From: Archegozetes longisetosus
Lineage: Eukaryota > Arthropoda > Arachnida > Sarcoptiformes > Trhypochthoniidae
Direction of reading: 5' to 3'
Length of the DNA stretch: 64,000 bases
NCBI GenBank assembly: GCA_018873245.2
Contig: JAEMBT020000005.1
Location: 1,748,001-1,812,000, forward strand
Shown here in pieces: positions 11,472 to 22,500 of this stretch. The notes under the pieces were generated by a model. That model was not told the origin of the DNA, searched no databases, and was given only the letters and a program-made list of their open reading frames with translations. Made by a program: the position numbers and the translations under genes. The stretch's first letter is position 1. Each line of letters begins with the position of its first letter.

Positions 11472-14251
11472 ATGACTATGGGAACCAGAGTTTATGTCGG
11501 TCGCATCTCATATGACGTCAGGGAAAGAGATATCGAAAAGTTCTTTAAGGGTTACGGAAGAATTCGCGAAATTCTCATGAAGGATGGATTCGCCTTTGTC
11601 GTAAGACCCCTTTTGACTAATTTCTGTTGTGTGCGCATTTTTTTTTTAATCGCTTCCTCCATAGGAATTCGATGATCATAGAGATGCTGACGATGCTGTT
11701 TACGAACTAAATGGAAAGGAATTGATGGGAGAAAGGTATGAATTTTATGATAATTGAGTTAACAATTTAGTATTACTGGATGTCTTTATTGGTTGAAAAC
11801 CAAATGCATGTCTCTGCTGAGTAATTAATTGAAAGTATAGGAAACTATTATCTTATAAATAAATGATTTAAGTGAGATAACTGATAATTGGTGACAACTT
11901 AATAGATATAATAGTAATTATAATGAATAGTGTCGAAAAGCAAAACTAATCTGATTATATGATTGAGAAAAGCATGTGATTCTCGAGAGGCAGAGACAAA
12001 AACAAATAGAAACTTAATGAGTTGCAACAGGTTTGTTTTTGTCTCTGTTTTGCCTGTATTTAGAGTCTCAGTGGAGTTAGCGCGTCGTTCTACCAAAAGA
12101 CCATTCTTTAGTCGCTCTTTTACCTCTCGTGGTGGAGGACAGAGACGTCCACGTAATCATAATTGGATTGACAAGTAAGCATTGTTTTAGTTATAATGAA
12201 TTCCCTTCCCTTTTATCATACCAGAGTGCATGTTGAGTTCGCTAGAGGTCCATCACGAGGACGCGGCCGTTTCAGGCCTTATGGCGGCTCATCCAGAGGA
12301 GGAGGAGGAGGGTATTATAGTAGCAGTCGTGGTGAAAGACCTTCTGGCGGACTTACTTACGCTGAAAAGTAAGAGAATTGACAATCTCCTTCTTTCTCTT
12401 CAACTCCACTAATCGTCTACTCTATGCCACCTGCTCTTTCTCTTCCTTTCTCTCTTTGTCTTTCTATCTCTTTCTCTATCTCTCCCGGTTTTCTTTTTGT
12501 TTTTGATATCTAAATGATTGCATCAACGAAAGTATGATTACATGTCTTCCAGATATGGTCCTCCCAGAAATACCGAGTATCGAGTGATCGTCGAAAATTT
12601 GAGTAGTCGTGTCAGTTGGCAGGTAAGCATTGATCTCCCTTTTATTTCTCTATTGTCTGTCTTTTGAATACCTTATTTTTAAGACACATAAAGAAAAGAG
12701 GATTTGAATTGTCGCTCATTTCAAACTCTCATTTCGATGAATGGGGCAATTAAGGGGACACTTGATGTTTAGTGTTCTTTTCATAAATATATATATACAG
12801 ATTGTATATGATGTTTGTCAATCTTTTTCATACTGTTGGCCAAAGAGTTGATGAATGGTTAGCACCTAATAAATGATGACTAATAGTATGTCAAATCTAA
12901 GGCTCAATGGGTATAACTGTCTATGAAATGCCAAATTCAAAATAAAGGCTCAGGTGTTAAGTGAACACTATCAGACCCAACTCTAATGAGACGTTAGACG
13001 ATTGATGACAAACATTGAACAGAGATTGGGGGCATTCTTAACGTAATGTGATGTCTCTGATGATGGGTCATTCTTTGGTCAGTCGCACGCTTTATACCGT
13101 AGTTGTGTGTCTCTCATTCCAAAATAAACGCTTCCTGAGTGCTGGCAAACGATGCTATTGTTTTGATCGCTCGTCGATTAATAAATACCACAATTGATTG
13201 CTGACTGGCGTTCAAACTCTTTTAAATGGTTTCCAAAAATATCCAAATCGCACTCAAATCAGATTATTTGTACACTCACTCACTGTTATTTACCGCTTTC
13301 TTTGGTTCCTTTAAATGTTTTAAATGCCGAATACGTTTATTCGATCATAAGGTAATCACTTTTTCAGTTATTTTTCATAATTGAAAGCTTAGGGATTGAG
13401 TCGATCTCACAGATTGTGGGTTTACTGTACCTGCTATTTAACATCTTATTTAGTGTTTCAAACATATCTTTTCCCATAACTTTGTTGCAAATGCGATCAT
13501 TATATCAAATATTTCCGATTTATAAATTATCGTCGATGTGTTGTATATCTGTATTCTAACTATTGATAATTTGCTAGTCCTACTTGTCTAATAATAATGA
13601 ATTTTAAATAGGATTTAAAAGATTTTATGCGACAGGCGGGTGAAGTAACTTATGCTGACGCACATAAAAGGGAAAGAAATATGGGGTAAGTTATTTATTA
13701 GACTCTCCTATACAAGCCTATAATCTAATTCGCATTTCACTCTTACAGAATTGTTGATTTTGCTTCTTATACTGATATGAAGAACGCCCTCGAGAAGTTG
13801 GACGGAACTGATCTTCACGGTAGACGTATCAAAATGGTAGAAGACAAGACTCGACGTAGAAGGTATAAAACTTGAATGCATATCCTTTTCCGCATTACTA
13901 ATGATTTTGAATTAAAGGTCAAGATCCAGATCCCGATCAAGATCTCGTTCAAGAAGAAGTTCAAAGTCTAGAAGCCGAAGTAAGTCCAGATCTCGTTCAC
14001 GTTCTGCCCGTTCGAAGTCTCGCTCTCGATCGAAATCGCGCTCAAAGTCACCGAAACGCAACAACAAAGACCAGAGTAAGTCTCGCTCTAGGAGTAGAAG
14101 TAAATCTCCAAATGCTAAACGATCGAGAAGTCGTTCAGTGAGTCGCGACAGGTCGAAATCAAGATCACGTTCAAGATCTCGCTCCCGTTCCCGTTCAGGC
14201 TCTGTTGACAAGAATGATCGTTCGCCCGACCGTTCTGTCGATGGAGAATAG
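11472..14251 (+). CDS. B52: Serine/arginine-rich splicing factor, SRSF4/5/6 (B52/SRp55) type
   Basis: Nuclear splicing regulator that binds exonic enhancers. Coding exons: 11472-11600, 11665-11735, 12064-12174, 12225-12368, 12553-12622, 13612-13685, 13749-13862, 13918-14251; all junctions are GT-AG and in phase, giving 348 aa, close to fly B52. RRM1 has VYVGRISYD and RNP1 DGFAFVEF. A Gly/Arg linker follows ([20 protein letters not shown]). The second, atypical RRM has [10 protein letters not shown] and the SWQDLKD signature of the SRSF1/4/5/6/9 pseudo-RRM. The C-terminus is about 100 residues of RS/SR dipeptides. The intron after SWQ is 989 nt; others are about 50-330 nt. The second intron carries a strong hairpin over its polypyrimidine tract, which suggests regulated or autoregulated splicing. 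Which of SRSF4, 5 or 6 is closest cannot be told from the sequence alone. Confidence 0.94.
11991..12047 (+). promoter_or_regulatory. Perfect 16-bp hairpin over the splice acceptor tract of SR-gene intron 2
   Basis: Arms 11991-12006 (CAGAGACAAAAACAAA) and 12032-12047 are exact reverse complements, with a 25-nt loop that holds a decoy CAACAG. The 3' arm is the polypyrimidine tract itself, and it ends 16 nt before the acceptor base at 12063. Folding would hide the U2AF site. A regulatory role is inferred; the structure is directly visible. Confidence 0.6.
12623..13611 (+). other. 989-nt intron inside the second RRM of the SR-protein gene
   Basis: The longest intron of this gene, bounded by CAG/GTAAGC and AATAG/GATT. 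In SR genes such introns often hold a cassette exon that triggers mRNA decay. One weak candidate, 13263-13351, has AG before it and GTAATC after it and is 89 nt, so its inclusion would shift the frame. Its acceptor tract is poor, so this is a guess. Confidence 0.35.
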
Positions 14252-15480
14252 AAACCATTGTACTACTAATGATTCCTTAAATGATTGCATTCTTAGTAAC
14301 TACCAATACCAAGGTATAGATGCAAACATTCAGCATAAAACAGTTTCGATTTATCATAATTTACCCCATCTTTTATTCTTGAATGTGAAGTAAGTATTGT
14401 TAATGACTAATCTGGTTATTATGACGCGAAAAATCTAATTTCATCGACTATATAGTTATGGTCATCATAGGATTACATTAAATACCGTAAACTTATTGTA
14501 AAGTAATTAAACTTATGATTTTTATTTGAGGATACAATTTATGTATTAATAAGATGCATGGTATAATTATCATAAAACATATGTTTAAAACATTTTTACC
14601 GTCGAACAATAAAATCCTTAAAACTATACCTCGTCTTCATTTATTTGTATACTCCACTTCAACTCGTCTTTAGCTCAAGTCAATTGAGTCTAACATTTTT
14701 CAAACTATCAGTTGGTTAAACATTGAGTCCAATTCTCATACAAATATTAAACGTTGATCATTTTATAGCATTTGAAATGAACAATACGTTGTGTATTCAG
14801 AACTACTTGTCAAATAAATGCCAAAAGGAGTCAAGTGTAGTCTCTGAAGGCTATTCAAGACTGGAAACTTTTATAGTGTTTGATTTTAAAAAAGTTTTAG
14901 AGCCATTAAATGTTCACAAATGCCTGTCTAACTTCTAAACATTGTTCTTAATATTTCTGATGTCAGATTGTAAACAATGCGTCGGTTCAGATATTTTAGT
15001 CGTATAAAATGAGTTATCTTATCTCGACTAAAATGGACGTATCGTCCAAATGAAAGTCTATTGAGAAGTGCGGTATGTGATACTGTCATGAAACCATTAG
15101 ATTCAGTATTTAATGAGTTGTTTAGGACTACAATCGGTTTACTGACAAGACAAATAGTAAAGTAGGCTTTCGCTTAATGCATTCTCACGTCTGTTATAGT
15201 GATGCTTTCTCCAAACCAGCACTTTTCACGAGCCAAAGTGTCATTGGCTCAAAGTGTCAGTAATTGAGCCAATCGTGTGATCGGTACGAAACAATACTTT
15301 AAAAAACTTTTTCAGTTGTAATAAATTTGAACTTTCATTGGATTCGGTTTTCTTCTCAAGGATTATGTTTTGTTTATTATTTTGTAACACATTTGATGTC
15401 ATTTTGATATAATATTTAATTATTATTTTGGGATTCAAATTAAATTATTTTAAAATAAGTGAATTAATGAATAGGCAGTT
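14252..15480. other. Intergenic: SR-gene 3' UTR and KNL1 5' flank
   Basis: An AATAAA at 14608-14613, 357 nt after the stop, is the likely poly(A) signal of the SR-protein gene. Small open frames on both strands in this stretch show no similarity and no codon bias. The KNL1 promoter must lie in its right half, but no element stands out. Confidence 0.5.
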
Positions 15481-18400
15481 ATGTCAAACGATAACGACTT
15501 GTATTTGAATGCATTCGAAGTGAATGCAAACAGAAAGCCCAAAAGGCGGTCTTCGGTAAGAACTCAAACATATTTTATAATTCAATTTATAATTCGGTTA
15601 ATTGTTAACAGATTTTGAAATCAGTTGATGTCAACTATATGTCAGAAGGGAATAGAAATGACGAGCGAAGAACTTCTCGACGTGTCTCATGGGCTCAAAC
15701 ATTTCAATACAAGTAATTAGAATTAGTTTTCAATATTATTGTCATTTAGTGATTAATTGATTGAATTGATTGCTAGGGAACTACACGCTGATGGAACCAC
15801 AGTTATTATCAGTCAGGAACTCAAGAATAAGTCATCTGATGAGACCATTCAATCTAACCAATTGATCAGTAATTCAAAAGTTATTGACGAACAGAAGTCT
15901 GAAATAAATATTGATTCAAATGAGGAATCAGTTTGTGAAAAACAGAACAAAATAATTGCTTCAGATTTCATCAATAAACTAAAGAAAGCTAATAATTCGA
16001 TGACTGAAACCGATGAAAATCAAACCATATCTAAGAAAAGATTTAAAAAGAGTGAAGTGGAAAATAAAAGCGAATCACCAAAACCTAAAAGAGCCAAAAA
16101 GAGTAACACAAAGTCATTGACCAATTATTTGGTAAAGCATTACAACACCGAAGATATGAAGGATTACGAAACAGTTTTCAACACTTCTGTCAATAAATAT
16201 GGCAGAGAACTAATTCCAAGAGATGAAAAGCCGGAAATAACGCTATTATTCAATGATCAAAATAATGGAATGGAAATTACAAGAGTTACCAACTCATCGC
16301 CAGAACTTAATAATAATTCAATGGCTTTTTCTACAAATGAATTGTCTGTTAGAATGAGTATCGAGGAAAATGAGTCAGCGAAACAATCTCTTGACTCAAA
16401 CCGAACTCATTGTTTCGTTAATGATGACATGGAGATCACGAATAAATCGTTTTTCTCACAAAATAATCAATCGCCGCAAACCATTTCTAATGAAACCACA
16501 ATTAATGAAAATTATTTGGAAAACCAATCCGATGAACGCATCACTCATGAAGACATGGAGTTATCAAGTAATTCATCTGAAAATCAATCTAAAATATCTT
16601 CACCTCAAACAAATTGTAATCAAAATGAAGTCTCGATTAAAGTTTTTGAGACTGAATCGACAAAACGATTCTTTGATGAAGATATGGAAATGACATGTAA
16701 CAAGTCTGAGGCGATAGTTGCTGAAGATATGGAAATGACACGTAACAAGTCTGAGGTGATAGTTGCTGAATATATGGAAATGACATGTAATAAATCCAAG
16801 ATAATAGTTGCTGATGATATGGAAATAACTTGTAATAAGTCTGAGACAATAGTTGCTGAAACTGATGTCAGTGATGACTACGAGGAGAGCAATGATTCTC
16901 GTTTGCATACGATTCATGACACAACTATGATGTCATGCGAGGTATCTCTAGACGTCTCAACTGAGAATTCATTAAATAATACCACTTTAATGGAAGAATT
17001 GACTAACGAACTGCATAAGAGTGTTGAGGACCTTAGACGCATGTCATGCAAACAGTCACTAACTGGAAATTTTGATATACCGAACGTACAGTTCTCGAAG
17101 TCTGCGGTCACTTCAGAAATACAAATGGCTTTAGAAGAAAATGAGACAAATATCTCTCATCAGTTTAGACCTCTGTCAGACATAGCAGAAGAGACAACTA
17201 ATTACACACAAGAGATGTCAATGACTGCTCCCATCGATTGTGATCTCAAGACATCTGCTATTGAAGTCCACTCTGAGCTGATTGAAGAAAAAGAGGAATC
17301 GATTAGATGTGAGCAAACATCTAAATCATCACTCATCACAGACAACAACATCAGTGAAGAACCACCTACGAAAAAAACGACTCAAATTATCCCAGTAGAA
17401 GAACCAAAATTTATGCCATCGAAAATACCGCAGCCTATGATCAGAAAAAATGTCTTACCAACAATACAATTGCCGATTAATGTGTTTTCCAAGATTAATT
17501 CTGAGCAGAATAGAAGAGTCAGTGCGCCGAAGCTTAACATGGGTTGGTTGGCACAAACTACTGTTCAACTTCAAAGTACTTCTCACCAAATCGAGAGAAA
17601 GTCTATACAAAATACAGTTTCTCTTCCTATAACTACCCTTCCAATTACTTCGAATAATGATAAAAATGACACAAATTTGCCGGAATCTGAACCACAAACT
17701 CCAGTTCCTATTGAAGCCAAGTCTGATTTTAATCTGACAACGACTTTAATATCTCGTTCTGCGGCAAGAAATTCATTGACAGCTCGTTTAGAGTTAGCTA
17801 AATCTGTAGTTAAAGATACATTCGGGTTCGGGATCACTGAAAAATTGAAGCAAAAGCGCGATGAGTTCGAGGCTAAAAGAAGGCAAAGCAATGTAAATGC
17901 TTTTACTCCTAACTCTTCGAATACAGTAATTGCTTCGGAAGCGAGAAAAGCAATCAATTTTGATTCGACTAAAGTGGCCACTGATTTGTTTGAATTGAAG
18001 AACAAAACAGAAACAAGTGAATCCATGATAATCGATGAAGAATCAAGTTCTGAATCATCTGTTGTAGAAACTACAAAATCAGATTCTTCTATGGATGAAG
18101 AAAAAGATGAGTCGCTCTCGTCTTCGAGTGAATCACAATTAAGTGAACTGACCTCAACGTCTCCGTTCTCGGTGTCAGCTGCCCACTCAATTGATAATTA
18201 TCTAGTATCAAGTCCCCAATCGGTTGATACAACTTTGAATTTTTCGTTCAATCCAATGGACAGTTCGACAGACAATTTCGATCCATTCATACATACCAAT
18301 CAATCATTTCACGTAAACAGCACTTTCTATGAATCTACGAGTCCTTTGCAGCTGTCATTTATGGTAAAAGAAGACACTTTATGTCTATTGTCAGACCAAT

Positions 18401-19402
18401 TAGAGCGAGAAGTTAACGATTTTGTTATACCATCGGAAGAATCACAAGAATTGATGTGTTTAACTAACGAAAAACATGATATGTTCACACCATTGAAAAA
18501 AATTGATGCAAAACAAAATGGTTTTGTTTATGAAGTACTCAATGAAGAGAAAGCTCTTATCACTTATTTGTGGAAAACTTTTGCGCTCGAAATCAGGTTT
18601 GGAAACACTATAATTGAAGGCTCATTCACTACATATCCAGTTAAAGAAATCACTTCAATAAACATGAAATCTCTGGTCAGCGCTGAAGAACCACTTGATA
18701 TGCGTCAAAATGATTTGATTCTACAGTTCAATGAATGCCATAAACCATTGATAACAATCGCTCACGATTTAATAATATCATCGTTTGAAAGCGAAAGGAA
18801 TCAAATTTTAAATAAATATAAACGAAGCTCTTCTTTGGATGAGTTGATATCTGATATTTCAGTTAAAGTGTTGAGTGCGAAAAAACTGTTGTCTGAACTC
18901 AGAATAATTAGTTCGACACAAATTTGTAGACTATTTCCAAAGCAAAACGATCGCTACAGGTATTGAATAGCATATCAACTTTTTTGCTTAACATTTTCTA
19001 ATCGAACATTCTTTAAACCCTTAACAGTCTTGTTGTCGAAATATTGGGTATAAGAAATACGTTTCATCTGATTCTTCCAATAAATCCGAGATCATATCCC
19101 GACGAAGTCATTCATCCCATATTCAAAATCAAAGAAGAAGACAAACATCTCTATTGGTAAGTCTTAGCAAATCAATAATCAATAATTGTTATCAATTATA
19201 AATTCTTGATTTTTTTTTCTTTAGTTTGAATGAATTTTCTGCCGCTTTACGAATGATTGATTGTCGAAAATTCAATTATCTTCAAAGATTGATAAAAGCA
19301 ACCAAACTGTTTGTCAGAGCGAAGAAAAAAGTTATAATAGATCGACAGAAAAAGTTGAAGCAGAAAAAAGAAATAGAAAATGCAAAACTATCAGATGAAT
19401 AA
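15481..19402 (+). CDS. KNL1: Kinetochore scaffold KNL1 (Spc105/Blinkin family)
   Basis: Outer-kinetochore scaffold of the KMN network that recruits PP1, BUB1/BUB3 and the spindle checkpoint. Coding exons: 15481-15555, 15612-15712, 15777-18959, 19028-19156, 19225-19402; all are GT-AG and in phase, giving 1221 aa. The N-terminus carries both PP1 docking motifs: SILK (residues 25-28, split by intron 1) and RRVSW (48-52), an RVxF motif with W for F. MELT-type BUB3 sites follow: DDMEIT (about 275-280), EDMELS (about 317-322) and a block of four 15-residue repeats (360-419). The middle is low-complexity, Ser/Thr/Glu-rich and fast evolving, as is usual for KNL1. The C-terminus (HLYCLNEFSAALRMIDCRKF, then a Lys-rich helix) fits the RWD region that binds MIS12/NSL1. 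A coiled coil before it is probable. The two PP1 motifs plus MELT repeats make the assignment firm despite low overall conservation. Confidence 0.92.
16678..16857 (+). repeat. Four tandem 45-bp MELT units within KNL1
   Basis: Four in-frame copies: 16678-16722, 16723-16767, 16768-16812 and 16813-16857. Each encodes a variant of EDMEMTCNKSEAIVA; the core reads DMEMT, DMEMT, YMEMT and DMEIT. Nucleotide identity between units is high, so the expansion is recent relative to the isolated MELT-like sites upstream. Phosphorylated MELT motifs bind BUB3. Confidence 0.9.
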
Positions 19403-19590
19403 TCATTCAATTTCTCATTTTATGTACGAATTTTTAAAAAAATTATTCATTTTTCTCATTTAATATACTAAATAAACTCATAACTAATAAATTTATATTA
19501 TCATAAACACAATGAAAGACTTAGACAAAGCTCTTATTATTTATTTCAATCCTATATTATAAATACATTTTCTGAAAGTTTTACAAAAAC
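19403..19590. terminator. Convergent 3' ends of KNL1 and GTF3C1
   Basis: Only 188 bp separate the two stop codons. AATAAA for KNL1 is at 19471-19476 on the plus strand, and AATAAA for GTF3C1 is at 19540-19545 on the minus strand. If cleavage falls 10-30 nt beyond each signal, the two transcripts end almost back to back or overlap slightly. Confidence 0.6.
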
Positions 19591-22500
19591 TCAAACGTTT
19601 AAGTATTGCCTTAGTCGACACAAATGAATGAGTGAATTAGGAGTTGAAATGTAGTGCTTGATCATATCAGTTGTATAAGTACTTCTGGTTTCGAAAAGTA
19701 CAGGTTTAGAAATTTGTGGTGATTCGATGATATCGATACAATCGGCAGCTTCTAATAGTTCCAAAATTTCTAACAACTGGACGGGTTGTAAACTTTGACT
19801 GAAATAATCAATAATTTTCTGTTCAGTAATGCACGGATATGTCATAATGTGCCCCAAAACTCCGCTTAAAAATTTAAACAAAACTTTATTATCAATAGTG
19901 CCGTCTGGTCTCTTCCAATAACGAGCAAAGAATTTAACGAATTGAACATTAGTGTCATTTTTGGTCGAACCCAATCTTTCAGATTCTGCATCGATTGGTG
20001 AGTGAACGAGCCATGGGTTCACATAATCGACGTGAACCCACCTGAAGCTACGAATTCCTACCCTGTACACTAACTTTAAATCATCGAACAACCGCAACGA
20101 CTCTTTCGGCCAAATGCCGTTACAATAATCTCTAATATCATCATAAGATGCACCCAATTCTCGCTTCGTCATTATGAACTTCAATAAGTTTTTGTCATCT
20201 GCAGGACATTGAATATCAGAACCTTTGAGTTGAGGATTCGACAGCGTTTTATGTTTGTTGAATACTTGTTCGAAATTACTTTTATTCAACAGAATCGGAG
20301 TGGTCGCACTACAAGTGATTTTGCATTGATTTACAAATAGATAGTCCTGAGAGTGCTGAGTACGATCTGATGGCATAGAGTTCATATGTTGTCTCAGCAC
20401 GTGAAGCGCATATCTCGACGAACATTTCGGATCGTATGGATTCCTAACACTGTTCCGTACTGTTGAAGTGAGTGGACAGTTGTCGCTAAGCATTACTATG
20501 TTTTCAGGTATATTAGTTGAGAACTTGACTGATTTTGATGCAAATAGATTTGTCACAATCGCCGCTTCGAACGAAGTTTTTCCTTCTTTTATACAAATAT
20601 CTTCTTCCAGGTCATTGACTGTCAGAAGATTTTCCAAAAGAAACTTGGTTTGGAATAAAAACAAGAAATTCTGTGATATTCTGTAAGGAGTATTTCCTCT
20701 TGACTTAAGCGAATTCAAGTCAACCTTCTTTTTCAATTTAGTCATAATTCCATATTTTGCTAGTTTTGCGACAACAGATCGAATCAAACTATCGGGATAT
20801 CTCTGATATATCTTGAATAATGTTTGAGTGAAATAGTTATTATTCTCTTCTTTATTGTTTGAATTCAAGTAATGCTTTGATAATAATGTAGACAATAGAA
20901 TATTAGTGACCACATTCACATGAATGTCAACCACATTATTAGGGTTTTGATGCATCGGTGCTCTAACTGGCAATATATTGGTCGCACTCTTAACTATATT
21001 AAATCGTGACAATAAATCTTCAATAGAGTTGAAACGAATTGGAGTCTCGCTCTCATTATTCAGAAAAGGCGATTGCATTCGATTTAGTATAAGATTCAAG
21101 AGATTGATAAACGATTCATTCCAGACTTCTTCATGAGTTTTTGGAACATTGGGTCGATTGATATTCAAGTCTTTGATCTGCTGTTTGAATTCGCCAATAT
21201 AATCACTTATATTCTGACGAGTGTTTGGATTTTTGAGCATATAATTGATACGTCTTTGACAGGCAAGTGCCGTCTTGTCTTTCGATATATTAGGACTGTA
21301 TTTATGCAATTGGTCACGAACTACATTTCTTCCGACACATATATAATGTGGACAGTTTGGATCTAATATTCCTGACGCCACTTTACAAACCAATAAAAAG
21401 GCATCTTCTTCTTGTGTCCAATCCGTTCGTTTCTTTTTAAGCAAACGTTTTGCTCTCAGATCTATTTTATCGTAACTTTTAGTACGAATCTTTTTCTTTT
21501 TGCTCTTTTTGTCGATAGACTTCTTGTTATTTGAAACTTCAACTGAACTCTTTTCAACTCGATTTTCCAAATCAGAAGTTCCAGCAATTGGTTCGTTGGC
21601 TGCAATATCACTTTTCAGGCAAATCTTTTTTGAATTTTGTGTTGAATTTGAGTTTTTCTTTCTTTTATTACTATTTCGTTTATTATTCTCATTATTCTGA
21701 ACCAAATCGTTATTGACTGATATTCTTTGCAGTCTGTTTGGTGCTAACATATTCTTCAGTTTATAAGAAGGAGTATATGTCCAATTCCTAAGGTTATGCG
21801 GAAACAAACGCTGATCTAAACAGCAATTATCACACGGTCCAAAGCAGTGGTACTGAAGAGCTTCTGCAAAGTCATCAAAATCCTTCAAGGTGTGGAATTC
21901 ATAATTTGTAGTTTTGTTATTATTCGTCAAAGAAGTCTTATTTTTCACAGTAATAATTGTGGTCTCTTTGGGTAATTGCTCCTTATATTGAGTCTCAACT
22001 AAACCCAAATAACTGAGAGCCACAAGTCCTTCACATATATTGAATGCGAATTTGCGCTTATATAACAAACATTGACGAATAGATGGAGAAATTTGAGATA
22101 AAGTCAGATTCATAGTTATTGGATCGTCAAGAAGTTCTTGTAAACCAGGAATTACGTATGAAATCCAGACAATCTTGACGAAAATTGACAGTGGCATACG
22201 AGGAATGATTTCTCCGATTGTACAAACCTTTGCTTTAAGTTTATTATAAAACATATTTAGAAATAATTCGATAACTAGTTATAGACAGAGTCTAAATGTC
22301 ATACCTTGAGTTCCGTTCGGCAACGATTCGATATTAAATCTCCAATCGATATTTGGGACATTATCTTTAGTGCAGTCATAAGTCAAATAGAATAAGAATC
22401 GATATAATGTTAAAATCTTCTTCAGTTTAGGTTCGAGACCATATTTGCGAGCAATCGAAGGTTGATATACTAAATTCATTACATAGTTATTTTTCACAAG

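Noticed and set aside
13912..14211. 99-codon minus-strand frame rich in Arg, Glu, Asp and Leu
   Set aside because: It is the complement of the RS domain codons of the SR-protein gene, not a separate gene.
16600..16917. Open frames of 105 and 70 codons on the minus strand opposite KNL1
   Set aside because: They are mirror images of the tandem MELT repeat; the repetition in the protein follows the 45-bp DNA unit and has no independent support.
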